From Pachypanchax playfairii (lineage: Eukaryota; Chordata; Actinopteri; Cyprinodontiformes; Aplocheilidae): a DNA stretch of 64,000 nt. Below are positions 26,401 through 36,708 of this stretch, one piece after another. Positions within the stretch are counted from its first letter, which is position 1. Every line of letters begins with the position of its first letter. Where the stretch lies: assembly GCA_006937955.1 (NCBI GenBank), contig SSNP01000007.1, positions 7,352,663 through 7,416,662 on the forward strand, written 5' to 3'. A model generated the notes under the pieces. The model was given only the letters and a program-made list of their open reading frames with translations. It searched no databases and was not told the origin of the DNA. A program made the translations under genes and the position numbers.

Positions 26401-29256
26401 TTTTGAACAAAGATCAAGGACTTTGCTGATGTTATATTAACTAACATGTAGGGCTTGTAGAATCAGTGGATTTGAGGGAAAAGTTTATTTTAACCCAAAT
26501 AAATTCAAGGTCATACCTTTTTAGTTTGTGCCAAATAGCTAAACAATAGAAATTAAATAGAACCCAGCCGTAAAAATGATCCAAGACACATTAGCTTTGA
26601 GTTAGAATAAAACAATGAGGTAAAGAATTTTCTGTTCTTTTCATTTCACAGCATTTTTTTTTTAAATTGATCATAGTTGAAGTTTTGATTTGGATGTCCT
26701 TACGTGCAGTTGAAACTCTTGGTCACTAGATGGAGTCATTGCCACTGATCAGACCTTTTAATATAGCAAGTGATTCTGAGAGGAATTGTGTTTTCAATGT
26801 GACAGATGCAGCAGATGTGGATGTTCCAGATGGAATGGAGGTGGACTCTGCCTCTGGATTCATGTCCAGGACACTTATGGTCCTGAAAGGCAAAACTAGT
26901 CCAGAGACCAGGCTTTCCACTGAGGATCTGCAGGTATTTCATCACAGATCCATTTTGGCTCAGAATTTCTAGGTTTAGGTTTTAAATCTGATCTGTGTGT
27001 AATTACACATCCCTAAAAGTTCCCGTCTGTTTAATCAAAAAGGAAGTTCATCCTGGAAATTTAATCAAATCAGAGCAGCTTATGTTCGTTTCTTCTGTCC
27101 TCTGAACCACCACATGTTTCAAAGTTTTCTTACTTGAGTCCTTCTGGTCTGAGACTTATGGTGTCTCTTTCCCACCTGACAGCGTTTCACATCTTAAGTG
27201 ACGTGATCACAACTAGACAACTACAAGTACGTCACTTTACGCCTCTGGCATTAGAAGCAGATACGTCTCAAGTTCTTCTATACACTCACTCTGTTTAAAG
27301 TGATTCCTGCACCAACTCAGTTTGCAAAGGCTAAATGTCAGAGACCTGCTCGGGTTTAGTTTTGTCTACACGCATTCACCAACACTGACATCAGTCTTCG
27401 CCGGAACCTGCCTGCCACGTGCAATTATCTCCAGGTCAGCCATGGCTCTGCAACCCACCCTGTGATTTAACACAATATCAGAGCTTTATTTTTACTTGCG
27501 CGGTCGGCTAAAAGCATGATGGAAATTAGATGACTAACAGCAAGGGGTGAGCGCCCTGCTGCAGTTCAAACACGTTATTATTCACTAGGTGGCGCGTCAG
27601 TTGAGGAGGCCATACTTAATGCACCCCTGGACACATTTGCGTACGCGCTGATAAAAGAATGCGGTCTGACTGATGGGCTCTCAGTGTGTATTGGGTTCGT
27701 TCACACCTGAACTTGGAGCTTGATATCAGACCGCCTGAGGCACGCACTAATGTCGGCAAATCGACTTACATGGAAAAGTGACGAAGGGCGTGTTTAGAGC
27801 TGCAAATCAGACACTTTTGAAACTTACTTACAGTTTCTGTGTAAAACAGCGGTGATATATATTCAAATAGCGTTTAAATGTAAAGGGGCCAATGCATGAG
27901 CATTAAAGTAGAAATAGTACTGATTCTTTCATGATCTGTGTCAGTTTTTACACCACACCTTAAAAAAAACATGCAAATTCTACTTTAAAACATGCGGCTC
28001 TGTTGTCAACAGTGTTCTAGAACCTTTAATGGATCTTGAAGTTGGACTTTACACCATCACCGCTGAAGTTTTTCTGATTTCTGGAGAGTTTTTTCATAAA
28101 GTGTTCCGCTAATAATCGATAAACTGAAAAATGTCTAGTCTTTTGCAAACAAACAAACACTTTTTATTCCAACACCTTTTTGTTTCCTTCACCTTCTACA
28201 TCTCTGCTCTTGTTTTTCTAATTCACTCAAGGTGCACATCAAACCAATATTATCTTCTAAACTAGGAGTGAAGGGTTGTTTTATTAACTTGTTATACCTC
28301 CTATATAAAACCATGTTCTACCATGTTCTACCATGTGACCATCAGAGACTTCTCTTCAAATTCCAACATTTGTATCATTTGACTCTTTCTATCTCATGAA
28401 GTTTGCATTCAGCGAATGAGAGACACAGGTGTGTGGTTACCATGGTGACCCTAATAAACCACTGGCAGTAGCATGAACATTTCTGATGATCCTGGTTCTC
28501 TTCACACTTACAGCGTATGTGTCCATATGTGGGCCTTTCATCTGAGTTTCAGAATGTAGCTGCTCTGCTACTTTTCTTTTAAGACTAATTACTTCATTCA
28601 TCAACATTTATATTATTACTAAAGGAACATTTTTAGAAGCATGTAATATATTTCAGGTCAAACCCCTATGACAGTGTTTGCATGTGCAGGGCGTCATGGT
28701 GGTGCAGTTGTTCCTGGGTTCTAAGCCCAGCTGGGGCTTTTCTGTATGGTGTTTACATGTTCTCTCTGTGCATGTGTGTGTTTTCTGTGGGGACTCCGGT
28801 TTCCTCCCACAGACCAAAAACATGCATGTTTTGACTGTGATGGACTGGTGACATGTCCAGGTTTTGACTCCGCCCCTCACCCAATGACTGCTGGAGATGG
28901 GGACCAGTCCCTCTCATGACCCTGCACAGAAACAAGCTGGTCTAGAAAACGGATGATGGACGGATGTTTTCATGTGTTTCTAAGTCAGAATAAAGTCACA
29001 CTGTCCACATTAGCAGTTTTAATTATAGCTCGTTTTTTGTGTGTGTGTTTAGTTTGTAGTGACAAAAGGACTGGAAGCTATGCAGCAGGTGCTGGGCTGG
29101 GACACGGAGAGGACGTCCGCCCTGCTGCAGGCCTGCGAAGCTGAACTGTCCTCACGCCTCCAGCAGATTCAGGCCATGCAGTCCATCAGCAGCACACAGC
29201 AGGATAGCAGCAGACAACCTGATGCAACAAACACTGCGGCTCCAGGAAGCTCATAG
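23411..29256 (+). CDS. dffa: DNA fragmentation factor subunit alpha (ICAD)
   Basis: DFFA is the inhibitor and folding chaperone of the apoptotic nuclease CAD/DFFB. Six coding exons join in frame: 23,411-23,504; 24,650-24,808; 24,907-25,061; 26,138-26,342; 26,806-26,933; 29,053-29,256, giving 314 residues (human 331). Residues about 5-84 form the CIDE-N domain (KACKVCNYTRQTSYGVA, then TVVLENDGTVVEDQAYFLCL and PNTKF). Residues about 109-204 and 222-290 match the helical C-terminal region (WWNLAQQLKVDLTSIILMSE; RKEEERQSKELLQLYLQA). Two DxxD motifs, DTVD (102-105) and DAAD (205-208), sit where the two caspase-3 cleavage sites of mammalian ICAD lie; their use is inferred. ATG 23,411 is the first in-frame start. 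Exon 2 to 3 uses donor GGA|gtaagc. AATAAA signals occur from about 29,618. Confidence 0.95.
23710..24165 (-). mobile_element. Internally deleted Tc1-like element in dffa intron 1
   Basis: Read on the minus strand, the right part (24,020-24,165) matches the 5' end of a common fish Tc1-like family (terminal region plus CATGCAGACTACTTGTACAA). The left part (23,745-23,995) matches the 3' part of its transposase (ACTTTGTGGGAGCAGTTTAA, then ATAAGGACATGGATGAGGA, then TCATCCAACATCAGTTCCTG). Most of the transposase between these parts is missing, so this is a non-autonomous deletion derivative. Confidence 0.75.
25070..25905 (+). mobile_element. L2-like LINE remnant (reverse transcriptase) in dffa intron 3
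   Basis: Broken reading frames give typical fish L2 (Maui-type) reverse transcriptase pieces: LDLTAAFVTVDHAIL, SSALLLYGVPQGVVLGPLIF, and further on LAPLYLSKLLQPYTHFWSLR and AAPKNVEWLAFSH-like end segments. It begins only about 30 bases after the donor of dffa exon 3. Several deletions; no intact ORF. Confidence 0.75.
26934..29052 (+). other. dffa intron 5
   Basis: 2.1 kb intron. Contains a GC-richer stretch (about 27,150-27,850) of unknown origin and, at its 3' end, a common teleost interspersed repeat (separate entry). A short CCATGTTCTA tandem repeat lies at about 28,311-28,335. Confidence 0.7.
28690..28966 (+). repeat. Widespread teleost interspersed repeat
   Basis: The sequence follows a frequent fish consensus: GGCGTCATGGTGGTGCAGTT, GGTTCTAAGCCCAGCTGGGG, CTCCGGTTTCCTCCCACAGA, CAAAAACATGCATGTT, GATGGACTGGTGACATGTCC, CTGCACAGAAACAAGCTGGT and a terminal ATGGATGG-like run. 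The family class is not certain from sequence alone. Confidence 0.75.
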
Positions 29257-31591
29257 GCCGAGAGGCTTCACCTGAGCAGAGACTGATAAGAGTTCACGCT
29301 GCTGGCCTCGGGGCTCGGTAGAACAGGATTTGCTCTGTATTCCCTCTGGAATTTATTAATGTTAAGATGTTGATATTTTTATCATTTGGAAAATGTTGCG
29401 AAGCATTTGATTGCTTCATGCCTGAAGAAGCAGCAGGGTGAGTTAAACAAATTGTTTATCAGTCTGTGATGACATGAACCTCTTGAACCAGTTTTCTACT
29501 GGCACTCTGTTTTAAGTGTCATGTTGGGGTAGCTGTAGAGGAAGTAGCTCATGTCAAACTTCACAAGCCACTGTCACTTTTTATGTGATAGAATCTAATA
29601 TTAGTTTGTTTTTATAAAAATAAATTAGGTGTTGCACTAGCTGTTTTTAGCCATCAGATATGAAAGTGATGTCATTGCTTGTCCAAATATAAGCGGGAAA
29701 GTAAAAAGGCTAAATTTATGAAAGAATGTGAAACAAGTTCTCCAAGGTCGTTCCTGTCCATTCACGTTTAATGTGTTCCTGTTTTACCTTTCGTCTGTGT
29801 CTTTAACTCCTACAAAGAAGGAAGGTACATTTGACACACGTAAATGACACAATTTAGTTTCTTTTGGGAATAATATCACGTGTGGTAATAAAATAAAGAA
29901 AATACTGGGAAAGTTTTGGAACATTGAAAGTATGAATAAAGTAAAACAGGCTATTAACTTGTTTTTGCTTGTTTTTCTTTATTTCCAGTCAATTTTAAAC
30001 TCTACTGGAAGTTTGCTGCCTCTAAACTGCGATAAACACAATTTTCTGTAGCGTCAATTAGAACGAAGCGACAGTTTCATTAAAATTTCTTCACAGATTC
30101 AAACCTCAGGGTGAAATGTCTGTCGGCTGGTGTGTAACTAATAGAAGTCTTAGAAAAATCCAACATAGAACTCTGAGTTCTCTGTAAGACGAACACTAAG
30201 TTAGGTATCAGTCCCGTGTGATGTAAGACTGCATGGCTGATGTGTTCGGGATCTGTTTAACTCATACTCATGCTAGTTTTTCTCATGTCTGCCTCTTGAA
30301 AATAATAAACACAAACAATGTATTTATATTTGTGTGTTTGTGACCTACTTGGATTCTGTATTTGATGAAAAAAACCAGTGAAAACATGTTATTAGTCTGT
30401 TTTATCCAATAAAAGAAACGTTTCATCTTAACATGTTACACATATTCAGCATCCTTATCCAACTTAATACAAATTATTTAGATAGTAAAAAAATAAAATG
30501 ACAAAAAAAGAGGTGTATTTGTTTTGAATGTGTCAGCTGATCAAGGATAATTTTTCCCTGATGCATATGTCTCCTAACGGTTCTGATTTTGTCATGTCTT
30601 TCTATACCACCATGCTACGTTCAGGCATGAGCGAAAGGATAAGAGCTATATGAGCTCTAAGCCTTATTGGCGACATGCGGCTGCAAGGTATTTTCCAACT
30701 GCTGGATAATGGGATTCATGATGTGCGTAATTCCTGTGGAATTGGCTCCAACTAGGCCGAACAGTTTGAGGTGACAGAGACGACGCTGGAGCTGTCAGTA
30801 GTGTTATCATGTCATGTGGTCTATAAGGAACAGAGGATGAATTAACATCGCTCAGGTCGGAAATCTACTTTTTACAAGAGCATTTTATTTATTAAAATCT
30901 GAGATGTGCATTTCCACACTTGTCATCATGGAAAATAAAAAAAAGGTCACATTAAATCAATAGTAATATTTTTCCATTCATTTGCACTGTAAGTGAATTT
31001 TCTGTATGATTTCAATCATTTAAAACAATTTCTTACATGCAAATAACTGAACTAGTGCATTTCCCAATGAAATGCAAGGTAGAAACTGGAAGTGAGGCAG
31101 CAATGAGCCCCAATGAGTAGAGGCAGACACTCCTCTGCCTCACCAATAGAGGGCAGTGATGAGCTAACGGGTGCTTGTTGTTGCAATCCATATACAGCTA
31201 GCTGATGCTAAGCATCAAAATTGTTAGCTAAATTCAGCAGGCTACCTGGGTGATAGTGGTTTTGAGACTTTTAAAAAAGGAGGATTTTGTGTAAATGTAA
31301 AATAATCAATGTAAAACTTCAGGGTGAAAAAAATCCAGACAGAAGATTTGGAAATTTTTTCCAGGTTTTGTCTTCCTATCAGAAAGAACATGCAGATCAG
31401 GCTGAACATGTATCAGACATTTTCTGTTAGGAGTCATTAAAATTCCTTATTAATTAATTTTTGCAAACTTTTTATTTATGCAACAGCAAAATAAACAATT
31501 ATAAGTTTGTAGCAATCGTTCACAACAAGAAATAAAACACCAACTAAAAGAATAAACTGAATTTTAGCTCTAACACGCCATCAGTTGGAAG
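29257..31591. other. dffa 3' flank and intergenic region before the masp2-like 3' end
   Basis: Convergent ends of dffa (plus) and the masp2-like gene (minus). Contains candidate AATAAA signals for dffa (29,618; 29,888; 29,935), a block of higher complexity at 30,600-30,840 (see findings) and, for the masp2-like gene, an AATAAA on the minus strand at 31,471-31,476. No CCP-like or trypsin-like exon is visible on the minus strand. Confidence 0.7.
31471..31476 (-). terminator. Polyadenylation signal of the masp2-like gene
   Basis: AATAAA on the minus strand, 116 bases past the stop codon at 31,592-31,594. It supports the last exon being a true terminal exon. Confidence 0.6.
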
Positions 31592-34500
31592 TTACAGTGA
31601 GGGACTCTGCCTGGTACTCGTGTACTGGATCTTCCATCCTTTGTTTTTCCCACTAGCATCAGATCTGAAAGAGACGTGTACCTGGTAACTTCCTGTGTCG
31701 ACGCGGCCTGGTGGGGTTGAGCCACAGAAGGGTCCGTACTCTTGCCCAGCTGTGGAAATCTTATGAAAGAAAACATAAAAAAAGGTGATTTCTTACCTGT
31801 CTGACCGACTGGTGCACAACAACACGTAAACATGCAAGAAACTGCATGAAGATGCAGTAAATTATCCCGTGTGTGGAAACCAGAGGCAGACTGTCTCTGC
31901 AGGCATGAGGACGAATACATTACTTATTCATCATTGTGTGTAAATTAGCCTCACACAGGACTGACCTTCAACATATCATACGGACAGGGGACATCTGGGT
32001 GTCCCTCTACGTCAAAGAGGTCCAAGAAGTCCAGGATAATTCTAGAGCCCTCCGGGAGACTGATGGTGTGGTCACACTGGCTCATGGGTGGGTAGGGGTT
32101 TGGGTAGCCTGGACTGGTCAGAACTCCAGACGCAGACTTCAACACCTGGTTTTGGCACGGCACTGTAAAGAAGACACATGTTCTGTTCCATCCAGTCCAC
32201 AAACCTCAGAGGACGCTGATCCTTAAGACTTGCAAATGCAGCTTGAACAGTTTTATTCTTATATTCTATCTATGATGCTAAGAAAGATTCCCTGGTATCA
32301 TAAATGATTAGACTCATTTAGATTTTCATTATTGCTCTGGCTGGAAAATGTGCAGATGTTGTTACGAGCAAAAACAAATGAGCATCGCAAGGACGCAAAC
32401 TTGCTGTAATTCATATAATTAGTACCGTCTGTGGGCAGATAATCATTTTTTTCTATTCATTGCATGATTTGTTGTGCCACCCTTTTTCCTCTGGCAAAGT
32501 ATAATAATTTAAGACGCATCAGCTGGTAATTGTGATTAATTACCTCGTGCCGGAGCACTATTAGCGCAGCACACAGGTATCAATTTTTGTAGCCGTTTTG
32601 AAGTTGCTTTTCCCTCAGGAATCGATGGCGATTAACCTCACAGCACACCAGCTGGCAGAGCTCAAACAACTTCATGCATCAGTATTCTCTTTGAGTCTGA
32701 AATTAGCTAATGCAGGCTTGTAAAGACAGGATTTAAATATAATAATATTAATAATCAAGAACTAACAAAATTGTTTTTGAGTTCTTGTTCTGTGGTGCTG
32801 CAAAATAACAGCAGTTGCATTCACTTCTGTATTTTACCTATTTATATAAATAGCTTCTAATAAAGTAGAATAATTCACGTCGTTTTTAAATTCTTGCAAA
32901 AAAAAAACTGTGAAATTTAATTGGTTTTGACAAGTACATCAAACTTGCTGTTAAAACTCAACTCCAGTGTGTTTCTTTGAAACGTTCAGTGGGAGTTTTC
33001 TTCTGTTCGGTTCAGAAACACAGAGATTATAACAGTCAAACGCTGCATGCTGAGCTCCAAACATCACACCTCAACGTGCAGCTTTTCACTTCCTTTGATT
33101 GCATCCAGAGAGCAACAAGCCTCTTGAGCTTCTGCTTGTTTCTCTCTTACCCGTGCAGGATCTTTTGTTGTCATGGAGAAGGTATCCCTCCTTACATGTG
33201 CAGTAATAACCACCGATGTAGTTGTGACAAAAATGATCACACACTCGTTCCCCTTCTACCTTGGACAGACACTCATTGATGTCTGTGAGACAAAGACAAA
33301 GAAGAAATTAAAACATGGCAAAAAAAAAGGTGTGAAATAATGAAATTGTCTTTGTTTTTAATTGTCTGCATCGTCCTGAATAACTTAGACTACTGTGGCT
33401 TTTGCAAATGAAGCCCGCTGGGACTTGTTTGTTTTTTCTGTGTGAACTTCAAGAGAGAATTTAACCAAATCTCAAGAATCACCAGCAAGCAGATTGATAA
33501 TACATAACTGAAGAAAAGTCTTCAAATCCAAAAACTTAAACATTATGGAACACTTATGAAAATAGAAATTGGAGGCATATTATCAGTTCTTAAATTACAA
33601 AACAATACATGAATTAAGCTTATAAAGAAAAATTGTCCCTGAAGTGATGATTTGAATTCTTACTTAAAGGGACTTAAGGCAAGATTTGTGAAAAACTACA
33701 CATGCATTTCCAGTTTATTCAATGCTAATGGGTCATGAAGCATTAAAAACCCAAAATAACGAGGCCATCCGCATATATGTCTGTTGCCTTGGAAACGCTG
33801 TGTGCCACATAATGCGCTGCAGTTCGACGTCCGAATTTCCCGCGCAGTTGTAGGGATGTGACGTAAATTGACGCTGCATGCGCGTTGCCGACAGCTCTTG
33901 AACAGGAAGAACATGGCCGCCGTGGACTTGGATTCAAACACTGAAGGTATACTTATGGATGTTTCTGCAGCCAGCAAACGACCTGCATCCACTCTCACCC
34001 CCCAAAAAAGTGGCACCACGAAGAAAAAAAAGACTTTATCAGCGGCATCTCGTGAGTCTAAAAAAAAATATGACCGAAGCCGGGCAGGCACCCGCATAAA
34101 TATTGGATATGCTTTCGGTTCATGGAGGGAACTTCAGCTGCATTTGGGAGTGAAAACGGATGCTGACATGGCTCATTTCCTTGTGACCAGGTGAGAAAAC
34201 ATTATAGGTCGTGTTTAGAGCCTGATACAGTATGAAAATGATGAGATCAAATCAAATAACAGAGTGGAGAGACCTGACGTGAAGTATGTCAGCCTCCCCG
34301 GTGCAGTGCTGTGAAGACGAACAGTCTGTAAAGTGTCTGTGCGCGCTCCCGTGCCGGCTTGGCTGGTGGCTGCAGTTAGCCACAGCGCCTGTCGCGGCAG
34401 CACTGAGTCAGATTTTGTAAAGCTGCCTTAAGTTCCTTTAAACTGTGTAACTAAAAAGTTCTTTCATCTCATGTATATAAAGATAAATTATGTGTTTCCA

Positions 34501-36708
34501 TCTTCATCAGTATTTAAAGGTTGAATATGGAACAATTTCATAAAAAGCTATATTTTTAACAACACAATCCCTCCATGGGGTGTTTAGAGGGGTGTAGAAT
34601 GAAAGTACACTATTTCCTTTAAAACCTTGGCATTTTTTTTTACATCTACCAGCCAGTAGTGGGCAGAGCAGCAGGCACCATTGTGGGTTGCCTAATATGG
34701 TAAATAGTCCGTAATAACGTGGCTGGTACTGTTGAGGGGGAGGAGTCAGCGGGTTGAGCGGCTACTTTGGAGCGCCGGGGATTTTGTTGTCCTTCTCGAG
34801 GAAGGCGAAACTGTAGAGGATCGGGGCCAGAGTGAGTTTTGGGTGAGGAATTTTTGGGGCATCGGAACGCACGCGTGGGTCGCAACTAGCCTGGCACCCT
34901 AACCGCTGGAGGCCTTGTTCTGTTGTTGCAGCTGTGGCATCCATGCACCAGATGTCGCTGTGGTGTTGGTGTTCCATATTCCACCTTTAACTATAAAAAC
35001 AAAATATTCAGTTAACCAAACATGTTGCATTTTTGGAACTTGAGTCTGTGCACATAGGCCTGAAAGTCCCGCCTACTCACTTGTACACAATCCTGGTGTT
35101 GTACATGGAATTGTGTAACTAATTATGATTGAATGTTTTGGGGAAATTATTACATCATCAACACCTTGAAAAAGCATCATGTGATGATTTTGAAACATGT
35201 TCTACAGACAGTCACTAGGTGGCGCTCACTTGTTTCGTCTTGATATTACATTCTTCTGTTGTATCGTAAATTTTGATGGTCGGTAGTTACATATGTACTT
35301 TTTACCCTCTGATTTTTCCTCCTTTTTCTTCTTTTCATTTGAGATTTTTTCTGTTTAAATTAAAGGTTCTGTGTGCAGAATGTATCGAGATCAGAAGATG
35401 CATTAGCTGATGGCAATTCACTAATTCACCATCTTCTTTCAAGCTTGTGCAGAAAAAAAAAACACCAAATCATTTAAATGTCTTTCTGTCTAACCTTAAC
35501 GCACATCTGAAGTAAATCTTTTCCAGCATTTACTTAATCAGATCACTGCAAGTCATGTTATGTTCTTCAGTGTCGGAGCTCTTCGGCATTAATGACGCCT
35601 CAAGAAGAAATTCACAAACAAAACAGTCACTGTGGTTTTTAAAAGGATCAATGGGGAGGAATGTTCAGGATTCTGTTCTACTTGAGACGATATGATTCAT
35701 GTTTGCTGTCAACAAGTTTTGGTTGTGTTTCTTCTCTGGATGCAGAAGCAGCATATTGATTATATGATCAGCTATACAAGTGAAATGTTTGTCTATGTCA
35801 ATAGAAACATGCTGAGTGTTGATAGAGAAAACTATGACGGGTCTGAGACACTGACGTTTTCAGTTGTCTGGTCTCTGGTAACAAAAAAATAAATATTGTT
35901 TTTATGAATATTATTAGTTATAATGGATTTAAGCCAATATGTCACCCTTTATCTTGTTCATTGGTTAAGTGATTTGTTCAGCAGTTCTCCAAGTTCTGCA
36001 GAAACCTGTCATCCACCCGTTCATTCAAACCAAGTGACACTGCTTTAAAAATGAATTGTGATATTCTGTGTTATTATTTTTTTAGTTTAATTACAGCTGC
36101 CAAAATTCTATCTGCCTCCTGGCAGCGAATGTTCCCGATGTGCATCACCTTCTGAGGTGTAAAACGCTTGGAAGCCCGTGAATCGGCCCTCATTAGAGTA
36201 GTCACTCCTAAAGACCACTGACATGAAGTTCCCAGCTGAAATGATGACGGTGTTCCTGGGGGTGCTTTCGTGGTTCTTCTCCTCCTCGCCGCAGAACCGC
36301 AAGGTGTCATTCCCTTCTGCTAAAACCTGGTTTGACAAGGTCAGAGGCCTCGCAGTGAGTCCGATGTTTCAGCGTAGGCAGTTTGAGTTTGTTTTATCTG
36401 CTTGTACCTGGATGTAGTCATATTCACACTGGTCGGACGGCTCCACACTGAAGTGGGTGAAGTAGAGTTTGATCCTGTGGCCATGTGGGACGGATATGTT
36501 CCACACAACGTGCTGGTTATCGGGGTACGGCTGAGGGTATTCAGGAGAGGTGAAGCTGCCGTATAACCCCGTCATCTCCACATTCAGAGAGACAGAAAGG
36601 AGGGAAAATAGGACAAACGCATGGAAGCCGCTGGGAGAAATTAGGTGCCATCAAAGCAGTTTCAAGGGTTATTTAGCACAAATAAATACCTTCCACTCAC
36701 CTGTTCAT
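31592..36708 (-). CDS. MASP2-like protein lacking CCP and serine protease domains
   Basis: Six coding exons join in frame: 36,701-36,708; 36,408-36,630; 36,149-36,326; 33,151-33,282; 31,966-32,162; 31,592-31,759. They encode 301 residues. Order: signal peptide (1 to about 20, MNSGFHAFVLFSLLSVSLNV), CUB1 (about 25-136, with CEYDY and FRSDYSNE calcium-site residues and one NIS glycosylation sequon), calcium-binding EGF (about 137-180, DINECL, six cysteines, CHNYIGGYYC hydroxylation motif), CUB2 (about 183-297, GVLTSPGYPNPYP, CPYDMLK, FRSDASG, GWKIQYTS). The protein then ends TRQSPSL-stop. Full MASP2 has two CCPs and a trypsin-like domain after CUB2; neither is visible in the window. CUB1-EGF-CUB2 is the part that dimerises and binds mannose-binding lectin and ficolins, so the product could compete with active MASPs (inference). 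It lies beside srm and exosc10, as MASP2 does in tetrapods. The large intron 3 hosts an unrelated plus-strand exon. Confidence 0.88.
32163..33150 (-). other. masp2-like intron 4
   Basis: Non-coding; the stretch 32,340-32,740 is rich in AATTA/TAATT-type and E-box-like words and looks like a conserved non-coding element. No repeat recognised. Confidence 0.5.
33770..33912 (+). promoter_or_regulatory. CpG-containing promoter upstream of the unknown plus-strand exon
   Basis: Just before the ATG at 33,913 are GTTGCCTTGGAAAC (33,783-33,796, an RFX X-box-like palindrome), TGACGTAA (33,859-33,866, CRE/ATF-like) and the GC-rich words TTTCCCGCGC and GCATGCGCGTTGCC. There is no TATA box. The combination is typical of a housekeeping-type start site. 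Confidence 0.5.
33913..34190 (+). CDS. Unrecognised protein, first coding exon
   Basis: An ATG in good context (AAGAACATGG) opens 92 codons plus two bases, ending at a strong donor (GACCAG|gtgaga). The first half is acidic to Ser/Thr-rich with a lysine run (TTKKKKTLSAASRESKKK), nuclear-localisation-like. The second half is a compact block: YDRSRAGTRINIGYAFGSWR, then ELQLHLGVKTDADMAHFLVT. I believe similar N-terminal exons (INIG..F..WR.L....G.KTDAE.A.FLL) occur in uncharacterised, often multicopy fish proteins, but I cannot name a family. It lies inside masp2-like intron 3 on the opposite strand with its own promoter. Partner exons were not found with confidence; this may be a retained fragment of a multicopy gene or transposon. 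Confidence 0.55.
34191..36148 (+). other. Remainder of masp2-like intron 3, with a CpG-rich block
   Basis: Downstream of the unknown exon. 34,660-34,960 is GC- and CpG-richer than its surroundings and has an open minus-strand frame with no known homology. 35,000-36,148 is AT-rich with nothing recognised. Confidence 0.45.

Noticed and set aside
26141..26447. Minus-strand open frames across dffa exon 4
   Set aside because: Shadows of the coding exon on the other strand.
29257..31560. Possible CCP or serine protease exons of masp2
   Set aside because: No minus-strand frame of useful length and no GDSGG-, DIAL- or TAAH-type protease motif was found.
31570..31920. 116-codon minus-strand open frame over the last masp2-like exon
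   Set aside because: It is in the wrong frame; the CUB2 frame (GPFCG, FRSD, GWKIQYTS) in the same bases fits the upstream exons in phase and ends at 31,592.
33868..33912. Upstream extension of the unknown exon from a TTG
   Set aside because: TTG is not a plausible start here; the ATG at 33,913 has good context and directly follows the promoter words.
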